Positions 17,352 to 26,146 of a DNA stretch of 64,000 nt are shown piece after piece. Each line of letters opens with the position of its first letter. Position 1 is the stretch's first letter. The translations under genes were made by a program, and so were the position numbers. The notes under the pieces are model-generated. The model ran no database searches and was not told the DNA's origin. It saw nothing but the letters and a program-made list of their open reading frames with translations. The stretch is from NCBI GenBank assembly GCA_964393825.1, contig CAYMUY010000003.1, positions 1 to 64,000 on the forward strand, read 5' to 3'. The DNA is from PFJX01 sp964393825 (GTDB lineage Bacteria > Pseudomonadota > Gammaproteobacteria > Burkholderiales > Thiobacillaceae).

Positions 17352-18031
17352 CAGGTACTCACGGGACGCGCCAGTCCGGATTGAGCCTCATCGAATTGAT
17401 GGTGGCGATGACACTTGGATTGGTGATCACCTCCTCTTTGGGTTACATCATGCTCGGTAGCCGGGCGACCTATCGCACACAGGACGCCAGTGCACGAGTG
17501 CAGGATACGGGCCGATTTGCCATTGAATACATTGCCAGGGAATTGCGTGCCGCGGGTCGTACCGGCGATATGAGCAAAATTGTTTGGGGCAAGAAGGCCG
17601 ACCTCGATCAGGATGGTGTTGATGGCTACGCTGGCAATATCGATATAACGGGAGACAGTGACGATTTCACAGTTCGATATCAGGATAATACAAACACAAT
17701 CGTGACGAATCAGATCTGTTTTGATGCCGATGGCGGTGAACTGGAAGATCGTTGCGGACAGGCTGGCGGCAATCAGCCCTTCGCTGAAGGAATCCAATCC
17801 GTTCGATTTCGCTATATGGCCAATGATGGCACATGGGGCAATGTGGCTGCGGCCAATACAATTGCCGTAGAGGCATGCATCATGGTCAGATCTCCAGGCT
17901 CGGGCGTGCTGAATACAGCACAACAAATGCGCGACTGCGCCGGCAACGAGATCACTCAGGATGACACCCGGCTATACCGCACTTTCCGAACGATTGTCGC
18001 CCTGCGCAACAGAATCAACGCACTGCCGTAA
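17348..18031 (+). CDS. pilW: Type IV minor pilin PilW
   Basis: This is a 227-residue minor pilin with leader ending SG|LSLIELM (Glu5 present) and the GLVITSSLGYIMLGSRATYR helix characteristic of PilW. The start overlaps the pilV stop (ATGA) and the stop overlaps the pilX start (TAATG at 18029-18033), so the three are tightly coupled. From about 17.5 kb the DNA becomes richer in A and T than the preceding genes, a trend that continues into pilY1. Confidence 0.87.
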   Translation: MTGTHGTRQSGLSLIELMVAMTLGLVITSSLGYIMLGSRATYRTQDASARVQDTGRFAIEYIARELRAAGRTGDMSKIVWGKKADLDQDGVDGYAGNIDITGDSDDFTVRYQDNTNTIVTNQICFDADGGELEDRCGQAGGNQPFAEGIQSVRFRYMANDGTWGNVAAANTIAVEACIMVRSPGSGVLNTAQQMRDCAGNEITQDDTRLYRTFRTIVALRNRINALP

Positions 18032-18699
18032 TGAACATGATGAACACATACTCACGCCAGTCCGGCGCCGCCCTCATCACCAGCCTGATCTTCCTGACGG
18101 TGCTGACGATTCTGGGTATGAGTACCCTGGGCACGGCCCTGCTCGAAAGTCGCATGGCCGGCAATGCCAGGGACAAGCTCATAGCATTTCAGGCTGCCGA
18201 GGCCGCCCTGCGCGATGCCGAGCAATACATTCTTCGGTCGGGACGAGTGGCGGGACCACAGGATATCGGGATTGGTGATGCTGGATATGAAGAGACCGCC
18301 ACCTGCGCCTCGGGGAGTTGTTCCGCCCAGGCCTGCGACCACGGCATTTGTTACAAGGTGCCTGGAATGAAGGATCCCTGCTCATCGGCCCCCGGTACGG
18401 GGGGCGATGTGTGGAGCCAGGCCAACACTGCCTTGTGGAACAATGCGCTTCAATACTATCGGGACGGGACCGTCGGAAAGGGAGTCGGGCTGGCCGGAAC
18501 TTCGCTCGGAGTTGATGCTGCCTATACCAAGCCAGACAAAATGCCCCTCGTCGCGAGGCAACCGGAATATCTTATAGAGGCCTTCCAGGAGAATTGTAAT
18601 GTTTACGCGAGTGTCTATTACTACCGGGTCAGTGTGCGTGCCTATGGCATGCGTAATGGCACGCGCGTGATGCTCCAGGAAATCTATAAGCCATCATGA
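18031..18699 (+). CDS. pilX: Type IV minor pilin PilX
   Basis: This 222-residue minor pilin shows the PilX-type N-terminus QSGAALITSLIFLTVLTILG, which lacks the Glu5 found in other pilins; that is normal for PilX. A following amphipathic segment (ESRMAGNARDKLIAFQAAEAALRDAEQYI) is typical of the family. Cysteines cluster at CASGSCSAQACDHGIC. It starts one base inside the pilW stop and ends 13 bp before pilY1, with a GGAGG site between them. It probably connects the minor pilin subcomplex to PilY1. Confidence 0.87.
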   Translation: MNMMNTYSRQSGAALITSLIFLTVLTILGMSTLGTALLESRMAGNARDKLIAFQAAEAALRDAEQYILRSGRVAGPQDIGIGDAGYEETATCASGSCSAQACDHGICYKVPGMKDPCSSAPGTGGDVWSQANTALWNNALQYYRDGTVGKGVGLAGTSLGVDAAYTKPDKMPLVARQPEYLIEAFQENCNVYASVYYYRVSVRAYGMRNGTRVMLQEIYKPS

Positions 18700-18712
18700 T
18701 TGGAGGTTTGCC

Positions 18713-21700
18713 ATGAAAAATGATCTCGTCAGTAAGTTGGTGTTGTTATTGGGTGCTTCGATAGCTGCCAGCCCTTCCCTGGCTGGCCTCTCTATTTCTG
18801 ATTCCCCGCTGTTTGTAACGGAAGTCCTGGCGCCGAACGTCATTATTTCCCCCGCGTATCGATGGAATGCCAATGAGGTTTCCTTGATGGATATTCCATG
18901 GGATACGATGAGCGCCTGTGGTTATGGCTCAGTAAAGGACTACATCGACCGTAGTAAATGTCCAAAAACATTGCAGGACGACCCTGGCTATGTTTTGTGG
19001 CGAAACGAGGCGGATTATCTTCCCAAGCTGGTAGGCGCCTACCAGTGGGTGAATGGATCAGCCTTTACTCTGGGGCCATGGCGAGTTACGCCATGGCCTG
19101 GCATGAAGTGGTGTAAGGATAGCGAGAATAGAAGATATGCATGCACGGATCAGGAAGTCTATCCTGATGATGGTAAGACGTCTTTTGGAATGACGAACAA
19201 CAAGAATATCAACTTCCGCTACGAAGAGCCTTATGGGGCTAAATATGTTGCTCCCTATACTAACTTTGATCCAAGCAGGAAAAACGCATATGGCTTTAGT
19301 CCTGGGGTATTGAATTATGATCCCGGCAGGATCAGGTATGCTCGCTCAGATCTGAATTTTCTTTATTATCGGGAAGGTTTGAAGGATTTTTACAAGCCCT
19401 GGCCAGCACTTGGGGACAAGAGTTTTGAGGGGTATGCAGATCTGGCGGATGCCTTGGCACCCTATTATAACCCCTTGTCAAAGAAGCAGAAAGCAACACT
19501 GGGGCTTGATCAGAGTTATGTCTATGTTGACTATGACAACTCGGGTAATATCAGCGATGCATATATCGGGAAGTATTACAAATACAATGGCCCTGACGAT
19601 AGTGGAAAATCCCCGGATGTCTGGCGGCCATCAAGTTACACGGAGCATGTCATCAATTTCGCGGACAAGGATGCTGTCATGCCGTTCGCGAACTGGTACA
19701 CCTACTGGCGTTCTTCATACCTCGCTTCTCGCGGTTTGATGGCGACGGTACTTTCAGAATTGCAGAATAGAAAGTTGCTCGATCGCTTCAGGATTGGCCT
19801 CAATTACAAGAAAAAAAATGGTGATCGTGAGGTTGAGCTCAAGGATTTCTCCTCTGACGCGACAAAAAAAATCAAGGATCTGGCTGGCATCATTTACGAT
19901 TATGATACGAACTTCTCCGGGTGGGATCATTCCGCGACGCTGAGTTATTTCAAACAGTCGGGTGCATACAAGGATAAACCGGATAACTCCGTGTCGGATT
20001 GGAGCGGGGTCCGCTCTTGTCGACGCAACTACGAGATTGTCATAGCGCCTGATTACTCATTGCTGCGTTCAGATGATTTCATCAAGCCGCCCATTGGTTC
20101 TGTGTCCGATCAATGGGAGCAATCCTTGTCTGAAATGTACCGTGATGGTGTTCCTGATCTATGGGGTGATGTCGGTGCCATTGGATGGAAACAGGATCTG
20201 GCCACCGACCTGCCCAATACACTTCTCCCCGGTAAACAGGACGAGGCGACATGGCAGCATCTGGTACGTTTTGTGATTGCACCCAAGGCGGAAGGTTTTG
20301 TCTTTGCCAAAAAGAAGGATGCGGCCGGAAACGTAATCTTTGATCCGTCCAGTACGGACTACACTGGCGCTTTGACCGAGTTGAAGCGTCAATATACGGC
20401 CAACAAGAATGTCTGGATCACCCCGTCTGATACTGATACATATGGTAAAGGAACGATTGATGACCTCTGGCATATGGCGCTAAATAGCCGTGGCATGTTC
20501 TATCCCAGTGAAAGCATTACCTCATCCATTGAGAACCTGTTGCAGGCGTTCAATGACATTCTGGTGCGCAATGTGTCGGGTTCGGCGTTGGCAACCAATA
20601 CTTCCTCCCTCAGGGAGGGGGGGCAGGTCTATCAGGCCGCAGTGGAGAGCGACTGGAAAGGGCATTTGCGCGCCTTCAACGTTGTCCAGGACAAGAATAA
20701 CAAGTCGGTACTGAACGTGGATATCGCCAACCCGGTCTGGGATCTGGCACAAAGTGTATCAACCACTGCATGGGATGCGCGCGTGATTGCCACCTATGAT
20801 GGGGCGAGTGGTCTGCCATTCCGCTGGAATCAGCTTGGCTCCGTAAAAAGTGTATTCAAGCAGGCGGAAAATACTCCGGTCGGTGTCACTGATGCAGAGA
20901 GTTATGGGGAGAAGATGGTCGAATACCTGCGTGGCCGGGGGGAATGCGAGGAAGGGGCGTCCACCTCGTGCAAGGCGGGTGGTTCCTTTGTATTCCGACG
21001 CCGTAACCTCGATAGCTCGAATACCAAGCCATACAGCATGGCGTCCAATCCCAATGGTCGCAACGTGCTGGGCGATATCGCCAACTCCAATCCCTGGCTG
21101 ACACCACCGCCACCGGCAGGTTTTTCGGATGTCGATTTTCCTGGCTACAACCAGCACCGTGTAGCCAACAAGGCACGCCCACGCGTCCTCTACGTTGGCG
21201 CGAACGATGGGATGCTGCATGCAGTCAGGGCCGAGGGTAACGATGCAGGCAAGGAGATCTTTGCCTACATTCCATCATTTGTTCAGACGAATCTGCCACA
21301 ACTCGCCAAGATCGGTTATAGCCACAAATACTATGTGGATGGTTCACCATTCAGCAGCGAGGTCGATATCTCGGGTAATGGTACGGGATGGAAAACGGTC
21401 CTGGCCGGAGGCGCCAACAAGGGTGGCAAGGGTTATTACTTGCTGGATGTCACGAATCCCGTGGGCAATACCGAGGCTGCGGCGGCAAACTGGGTGATGT
21501 GGGAATTCACGAAGAAGGATAATGCGGACCTGCACTATACCTATAATCTGCCCATTGACGACGGTAATGGCCATGCTAGTCAATTGGCTCGCATGAATAA
21601 TAATAAATGGGCACTGATCGTCGGTAACGGTTACCCCGAAGACAGCGGCAAGAAAGCCTGTCTGTTCATCCTTTACGTGAATGGCCCTGGTGAGGGCGGG

Positions 21701-22831
21701 GTATGGGACGATGGTGCGGGCGCCGGTGACAATCACTATGGGTCGGAGTACATCAAGCTATGCGCGGGTAACAGTGATTACTCATCGGATGGCGGCCTGG
21801 ATACGAACGGGCTTTCCACACCCAGGCCGGTCGATGTCAATGGTGATGGCAGGGTCGACTATATCTACGCGGGGGATCTGAATGGCAATCTTTGGCGTTT
21901 CGATGTCCCGGCTGATGAGAACAAAGTCGGCGAGGCCACGGTCACCAAATGGGGGGTGGCAAATTCGGGTAGTCCTCTATTCGTCGCGAAGAATGAAGCG
22001 GGTAAACGCCAACCCTTTGTTTCGCCACCTTCAGTCATTCCTCACACGGTCAAGGAGTCCGCGGAGGATGGAAGCCTGGTCGTCAAATCGGGCCGCCTGG
22101 TGCTTGCGGGTACAGGCAAATACCTGGAAAACTCGGATCGTACCAATACCGATGTGCAGTCCTTTTATGCGGTATGGGATCGTGATCTGTCAGGTCTGAC
22201 ACGAGGCAATCTCTTCAAGCAGACCTTCAATACGGACACGCCCGGCTTGCGTACCCAGTCTTCAGGTGCCAAACCCCAGCCGAGATACTGTACCGCTTCT
22301 ACCCTGGCGGGGTGCCCGAATGCCAGTGACACCGGGGCGGACTCCAAGAGGCAGCTGGGCTGGTATTGGGATATGCCGACTTCCGGCGAGAGGCTGACTG
22401 GCAAGATCAACGTCATCAATGGCGTGGTGTTGTTCAATACCTTCTTCCCGGCACCCGACTACATCGTGGAGGGCGGCAAGACCAAGATACGGGAAGTTGA
22501 CGGGGTTCCACAGCTTGATCCCTGCCAGTATGGCGGTGACGGCTGGCTTATGGGCATGAATGCAGTGTATGGCTACATGGAAGATCGTTTTTCCATCTTT
22601 GATGTCAACCAGGATGGTTTGGTCAACTCCAGCGATACACCGTCCGCCGGCGTCAAGGTCGGGGCGGCGATTGGTGGCACGACCTTCGCCACAGGCACGG
22701 AATCCACGAAAATCGGCATTTATTCTCCGACCAACCTGGGCACCCATGAAAGCGAGGGTAAGGACATGCGCGCGGTCATCAATGTGGGCGAATCGTCCGG
22801 CCGGGTGTCCTGGTATGAACTCTTGAACTGA
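18713..22831 (+). CDS. pilY1: Pilus-tip adhesin/assembly factor PilY1
   Basis: PilY1 is a calcium-dependent pilus-tip protein that regulates extension, retraction and surface sensing. The 1372-residue protein has a Sec signal peptide (VLLLGASIAASPSLAG) and the conserved C-terminal beta-propeller with a calcium loop DVNGDGRVD (21833-21859) inside PVDVNGDGRVDYIYAGDLNGNLWRFD. A second EF-hand-like DVNQDGLVNSSD lies near 22.6 kb. The N-terminal ~600 residues, where many PilY1 proteins have a von Willebrand A domain, show no clear DxSxS MIDAS motif and are not recognisable to me. That half is also A+T-richer (A-runs at 19.81 and 19.86 kb), suggesting replacement or transfer. The C-terminal half returns to the local composition. 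Confidence 0.88.
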   Translation: MKNDLVSKLVLLLGASIAASPSLAGLSISDSPLFVTEVLAPNVIISPAYRWNANEVSLMDIPWDTMSACGYGSVKDYIDRSKCPKTLQDDPGYVLWRNEADYLPKLVGAYQWVNGSAFTLGPWRVTPWPGMKWCKDSENRRYACTDQEVYPDDGKTSFGMTNNKNINFRYEEPYGAKYVAPYTNFDPSRKNAYGFSPGVLNYDPGRIRYARSDLNFLYYREGLKDFYKPWPALGDKSFEGYADLADALAPYYNPLSKKQKATLGLDQSYVYVDYDNSGNISDAYIGKYYKYNGPDDSGKSPDVWRPSSYTEHVINFADKDAVMPFANWYTYWRSSYLASRGLMATVLSELQNRKLLDRFRIGLNYKKKNGDREVELKDFSSDATKKIKDLAGIIYDYDTNFSGWDHSATLSYFKQSGAYKDKPDNSVSDWSGVRSCRRNYEIVIAPDYSLLRSDDFIKPPIGSVSDQWEQSLSEMYRDGVPDLWGDVGAIGWKQDLATDLPNTLLPGKQDEATWQHLVRFVIAPKAEGFVFAKKKDAAGNVIFDPSSTDYTGALTELKRQYTANKNVWITPSDTDTYGKGTIDDLWHMALNSRGMFYPSESITSSIENLLQAFNDILVRNVSGSALATNTSSLREGGQVYQAAVESDWKGHLRAFNVVQDKNNKSVLNVDIANPVWDLAQSVSTTAWDARVIATYDGASGLPFRWNQLGSVKSVFKQAENTPVGVTDAESYGEKMVEYLRGRGECEEGASTSCKAGGSFVFRRRNLDSSNTKPYSMASNPNGRNVLGDIANSNPWLTPPPPAGFSDVDFPGYNQHRVANKARPRVLYVGANDGMLHAVRAEGNDAGKEIFAYIPSFVQTNLPQLAKIGYSHKYYVDGSPFSSEVDISGNGTGWKTVLAGGANKGGKGYYLLDVTNPVGNTEAAAANWVMWEFTKKDNADLHYTYNLPIDDGNGHASQLARMNNNKWALIVGNGYPEDSGKKACLFILYVNGPGEGGVWDDGAGAGDNHYGSEYIKLCAGNSDYSSDGGLDTNGLSTPRPVDVNGDGRVDYIYAGDLNGNLWRFDVPADENKVGEATVTKWGVANSGSPLFVAKNEAGKRQPFVSPPSVIPHTVKESAEDGSLVVKSGRLVLAGTGKYLENSDRTNTDVQSFYAVWDRDLSGLTRGNLFKQTFNTDTPGLRTQSSGAKPQPRYCTASTLAGCPNASDTGADSKRQLGWYWDMPTSGERLTGKINVINGVVLFNTFFPAPDYIVEGGKTKIREVDGVPQLDPCQYGGDGWLMGMNAVYGYMEDRFSIFDVNQDGLVNSSDTPSAGVKVGAAIGGTTFATGTESTKIGIYSPTNLGTHESEGKDMRAVINVGESSGRVSWYELLN

Positions 22832-22872
22832 CCTGGCCAGGGGAGGGGCCATTGTGCAAGGTCTAGACAGAT

Positions 22873-22921
22873 CTGCTTGCCCTGTTCGTTCTTTGTATCA
22901 CTGTGAGCGAAGGGCAAGCAG
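22873..22921 (+). terminator. Stem-loop downstream of pilY1, candidate terminator
   Basis: A perfect 11-bp inverted repeat (CTGCTTGCCCT at 22873-22883 and AGGGCAAGCAG at 22911-22921) lies 42 bp after the pilY1 stop. Inside it five more pairs (TCGTT/AGCGA) extend the stem after a small bulge. The following bases TTGTTGC are only weakly T-rich, so it could instead be an RNA-stabilising 3' structure separating the pilin operon from pilE. Confidence 0.5.
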
Positions 22922-22934
22922 TTGTTGCATGGGT

Positions 22935-22964
22935 TTGACCAGGTTTGTATTTGGAACGTATGGG
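22935..22964 (+). promoter_or_regulatory. Weak sigma70-like promoter candidate for the pilE-like gene
   Basis: TTGACC (22935-22940) and TATGGG (22959-22964) are 18 bp apart, beyond the pilY1 stem-loop and 117 bp before the pilin start. The -10 is poor. It is listed because the pilin is likely transcribed separately from pilY1. Confidence 0.25.
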
Positions 22965-23080
22965 GCGACAGGGTTGCGAGTCATGCGCTACATTCCGCTC
23001 TGAGGCTGGGCGCTGACCTGGATGGATGGGGGCTGGCCCGAGACATTGTGCTTTTTGTCAATAATCAAGAGGTGGCACGA

Positions 23081-23512
23081 ATGATGGCAGGAGCGAGCAG
23101 GGGTTTCACGTTGATCGAACTGTTGGTGGCGATCATGATCGTCGGCATCCTGACCGCGGTGGCGGTGAGTTCATATCAGGATTATGCGGTACGCGCCCAG
23201 CGCGCCGATGCCAAGACCGCGCTCCTGGAAGTGGCGGGGTGGATGGAACGCAATTACACGGCGACCGGGGTTTATAACGTCACCGCGGCGGGAACCGCGA
23301 TCGGGAAAAACGATACCCCGGTGACGCAGTCGCCCAAGGTTGGCACTGCCCGCTACAACATCTCCTTCACAGCCGCACCTACCGCCACGGCCTACACCGT
23401 TCAGGCGGTTCCGACTGGCACCGATGCCGAATGTGGCACCCTGACATTGAACCAGCAGGGCACGCAGACCGAGTCGGGGACGGGTACGGTGGCCGACTGC
23501 TGGCAACGTTGA
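23081..23512 (+). CDS. pilE: Type IV pilin PilE-like
   Basis: This 143-residue pilin has a very short leader (MMAGASRG) and the cleavage site G|FTLIELL with Glu5, then the helix VAIMIVGILTAVAVSSYQDY. A C-terminal Cys pair (AECGTLTL...VADC) forms the usual D-region disulfide. The size and motif fit the PilE-like minor pilin found at the end of fimT-pilVWXY1E clusters more than a major subunit. ATG 23081 follows AAGAGG at good spacing; a second ATG at 23084 is equally possible. The frame is open to 22922, but that extension would bury the leader and is rejected. Confidence 0.88.
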   Translation: MMAGASRGFTLIELLVAIMIVGILTAVAVSSYQDYAVRAQRADAKTALLEVAGWMERNYTATGVYNVTAAGTAIGKNDTPVTQSPKVGTARYNISFTAAPTATAYTVQAVPTGTDAECGTLTLNQQGTQTESGTGTVADCWQR

Positions 23513-23763
23513 TGACCCCGCCTGCCTGCCCCGGTCCCCACGCTGACGCGTGAAGTGGTCCAGCCCGGCCGCGTCGTTCATCGTCTCGATGTGATCGCTC
23601 GCCAGCCTTGATGCCAGGTTGCACCGATCGCACTGCTTTGCACCTACCCGTATCAGCATGACCGGGCTCCTCCTGCCATGTCGCTGCAGTCGACGCTTCA
23701 GGCGGGGGGCGGGTTGCCCGCGCTGATGCATTACACGAGCACCTTCTGTTTGCTGGATATCCC

Positions 23764-24738
23764 ATGATGCCACTCCTGCTGGATGTACTTCGGCAGCTTT
23801 CCCATCATGAGTTTCGCTCCGGGGAAGACATCGCGTTGCGCTTACGGATATCACGTGCGTCCGTGCATAACGCGGTGCGGGAAGCCGGTGCCCTGGGGCT
23901 GCGGGTCCAGGCGGTACGCGGTCGCGGTTACCGCCTGGCCTGGCCGGTTTCCTGGCTGGACGCCGGTCTGCTCGGCGAACGATTGTCGCCACTCGGGGTG
24001 CATGCCCATGTGGAGCAGACGCTGGATTCGACCAATGCTCACCTCATGGCGCTGGCCCATGCGGGAGAGCCGCACAAGACGCTGGTGGTCGCGGAATGGC
24101 AGGAGAAGGGACGGGGTCGACGCGGACGTGCCTGGCTGGCGGGACTGGGCGGCGGACTCACCTTTTCCCTGCTATGGCGGTTCAATCGCCCGGCCAGCGA
24201 ACTCTCGGGCCTGTCGCTGGTGGTTGGGATGAGCCTGGCCAGGGTGTTGCGTCACCTTGGCCTGGCGCGGGCGTGTGTGAAATGGCCGAACGACATTCTC
24301 GTCGAGGAGGCCAAGCTGGCGGGTGTGTTGATCGAACTGGCGGGCGACATGCTGGGGCCGAGCGCGGCCATCATCGGTATTGGGCTCAATGTGCTGGGAT
24401 CCGAGTCGTTGCGTGGACAGGTCGATCAGCCAGTCACCGATCTCGCCGAGCACCTCCCCGCCGGGGGCGTCGATCGCAATGTCCTTCTCCAGGAGATGGT
24501 CTCTCGCCTGGAGCAGGATCTCGGTCGCTTCGACGCGTTCGGCTTTGCTCCCTTCCGTGCGGAGTGGGAGGCCTTGCACGCCCATCAGAACCGGATCGTG
24601 CATGTTCTGACCGGGCAGGGCGGGCGAGTGGAGGGGGAGGCGGTGGGGGTCGATGACAGCGGTGCCTTCCTGCTGTCCACAGCGGAGGGCTTGCGGCGCT
24701 TCCATTCCGGTGAGGTGAGTGTGCGGGGCGGCTCATGA
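23764..24738 (+). CDS. birA: Bifunctional biotin ligase / biotin operon repressor
   Basis: BirA activates biotin to biotinyl-AMP and transfers it to carboxylase carrier proteins; with its N-terminal helix-turn-helix it can also repress biotin synthesis. The 324-residue protein has the HTH in residues 1-57 (LRISRASVHNAVREAG). It has a biotin-binding loop GRGRRGR (116-122), the KWPND strand (about 177-181) and the LAGVLIEL segment. A C-terminal SH3-like domain follows. The next gene, coaX, overlaps by four bases (ATGA). The presence of the HTH shows it is the regulatory type. Confidence 0.92.
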   Translation: MMPLLLDVLRQLSHHEFRSGEDIALRLRISRASVHNAVREAGALGLRVQAVRGRGYRLAWPVSWLDAGLLGERLSPLGVHAHVEQTLDSTNAHLMALAHAGEPHKTLVVAEWQEKGRGRRGRAWLAGLGGGLTFSLLWRFNRPASELSGLSLVVGMSLARVLRHLGLARACVKWPNDILVEEAKLAGVLIELAGDMLGPSAAIIGIGLNVLGSESLRGQVDQPVTDLAEHLPAGGVDRNVLLQEMVSRLEQDLGRFDAFGFAPFRAEWEALHAHQNRIVHVLTGQGGRVEGEAVGVDDSGAFLLSTAEGLRRFHSGEVSVRGGS

Positions 24739-25469
24739 TCCTGCTGCTCGACGCCGGCAACAGCCGGGTCAAGTGGGGGATCCGTGATGGCGGGGCCTGG
24801 CACGCGCGCGGCGTCTGCCCAACCTCGGAGGTCGAGCGCTTGCGTTCGGATCTGGCGGTCTTCCAGCTGCGCAAGGCATTGCTGTGTTGCGTGGCCGGCG
24901 AGACCACACGAATCGTGCTGGATCGTTTGCTGTCCGGGCGTGTCGAACAGCCGAACTGGCTGACGTCATTGGCCGATGCGCATGGAGTGTGTAATTGTTA
25001 CCAGCCGCCCGAGTCGCTTGGCGCCGACCGTTACGCCGCCCTGGTGGCTGCGCGTCGTCGTGACATCGGGGCTTGCGTGGTGGTCAGTGTAGGGACGGCG
25101 TTGACTGTCGACGCGCTGACCGCAACCGGGACTTTTCTCGGCGGGGCCATCGCCCCAGGTCCTGAACTCATGCGATCGTCTTTGCTGAAGGGAACCGCGG
25201 GGGTACGTGAAGTCGCGGGGGACACCTCGGCTTTTCCCGTGGATACGGGGTCGGCGGTGTCCAGCGGCATAGCACTGGCCCAGGCCGGCGTGGTCCTGGG
25301 GCTTAGGGATCGTCTTGCCCGGCAGAGCGCAGGGTCGGTTACGATCCTGCTCAGTGGCGGCGCTCGTGCTTGTCTGGACGGGTTGCTGCCTGCTCCCGTC
25401 ATCGAAGCCGATGATCTGGTCATGGAAGGTTTGCTCTGGATTGCCAAGGATAGAGAATGGGACGTGTGA
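24735..25469 (+). CDS. coaX: Type III pantothenate kinase
   Basis: CoaX phosphorylates pantothenate in the first step of coenzyme A synthesis. It belongs to the ASKHA superfamily and is not feedback-inhibited by CoA. The 244-residue protein shows LLDAGNSRVKWG (phosphate loop, residues 4-15), PESLGADRYAALVAAR (the G-x-D-R substrate motif), VVSVGTALTVDAL (catalytic region) and GGAIAPGPELMRSSL. It overlaps birA upstream (ATGA) and the SPOR gene downstream (13 bp), so all are co-transcribed. This birA-coaX-SPOR order is common in beta- and gammaproteobacteria. Confidence 0.93.
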   Translation: MILLLDAGNSRVKWGIRDGGAWHARGVCPTSEVERLRSDLAVFQLRKALLCCVAGETTRIVLDRLLSGRVEQPNWLTSLADAHGVCNCYQPPESLGADRYAALVAARRRDIGACVVVSVGTALTVDALTATGTFLGGAIAPGPELMRSSLLKGTAGVREVAGDTSAFPVDTGSAVSSGIALAQAGVVLGLRDRLARQSAGSVTILLSGGARACLDGLLPAPVIEADDLVMEGLLWIAKDREWDV

Positions 25470-26143
25470 TCGGTCTCCTGCTGACGCTGAACGTGGTGAT
25501 GCTGGTCGCTGGACTGAGCATGGAACAAGTGCGTCGTCAGCCCGCCGCATTGGTGGATTTCAACGCGGACAAAGTGCGTCTGCTCGGCCGTGTCGAGCGA
25601 TCCACTGCCACGACGGCCGAGACAGTGGTCTCCAATACGGATGAAGCGAGTGGTCCCATGCCGCCGGAAGCCACCGTGCCGTCTCCGCACAGCCGTTGTG
25701 TCACCTGGCCAGGCCTGGACAACGTCCTGCTGGGTGAAATTGAAGCGTTGCTGCGTGGCGCGGGCATCACCGATGCACACTTCGCCATCCATCTGCAGAA
25801 ACAACTGGGCTGGTGGGTCTATCTGCCGCCGCTCGCCAATGCCGAGGCCATGCAATCCGCTATCGATGCCGCGCGGGAGAAAGGCGTGGTTGATATTGCG
25901 GCGGTTCGCGGTGGCGAAATGGTGAACGCTGTCTCCCTCGGCGCCTTCCCCACCCTGGCGAAGGCGCGCGCGCATCTGGCCAGGGTGAGGAGCCTGGGCG
26001 TGAGCGGTGCGCAAGTCGGGCCACGACCCAATTCGGGCCCCGTCCGCGTGGTGCTGGACGACAGCGTTCCCGCAGCGAGCGTGGCTCGCCTCGCGGCCGG
26101 TTGGGGCAAGGGACGGGCGCCCGTGGCGTGCGCGAGGAACTGA
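25457..26143 (+). CDS. SPOR-domain membrane protein
   Basis: This 228-residue protein has an N-terminal transmembrane anchor (VIGLLLTLNVVMLVAGLSM). A variable linker follows, then a C-terminal region with SPOR-like features: GWWVYLPPLANAEAMQSAIDAAREKGV, VSLGAFPTLAKARAHLARVRSLG. SPOR domains bind denuded peptidoglycan glycan strands at septa. It overlaps the end of coaX and ends 3 bp before the TPM gene. A septal or cell-wall role is inferred from the domain. The homology is weak to the eye in the first repeat half, so the call is moderately sure. Confidence 0.78.
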   Translation: MGRVIGLLLTLNVVMLVAGLSMEQVRRQPAALVDFNADKVRLLGRVERSTATTAETVVSNTDEASGPMPPEATVPSPHSRCVTWPGLDNVLLGEIEALLRGAGITDAHFAIHLQKQLGWWVYLPPLANAEAMQSAIDAAREKGVVDIAAVRGGEMVNAVSLGAFPTLAKARAHLARVRSLGVSGAQVGPRPNSGPVRVVLDDSVPAASVARLAAGWGKGRAPVACARN

Positions 26144-26146
26144 CGC

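Noticed and set aside
22922..23080. N-terminal extension of the pilE frame
   Set aside because: It would place 53 residues before the prepilin leader; the ATG at 23081 has a ribosome site and correct leader length.
23075..23092. Sigma-54-like TGGCAC element at the pilE start
   Set aside because: The downstream GC is one base out of the required spacing and the site overlaps the start codon.
23513..23763. Possible small gene or RNA between pilE and birA
   Set aside because: No start with ribosome site, no stable terminator-like structure and no tRNA-like fold was seen in the 251 bp.
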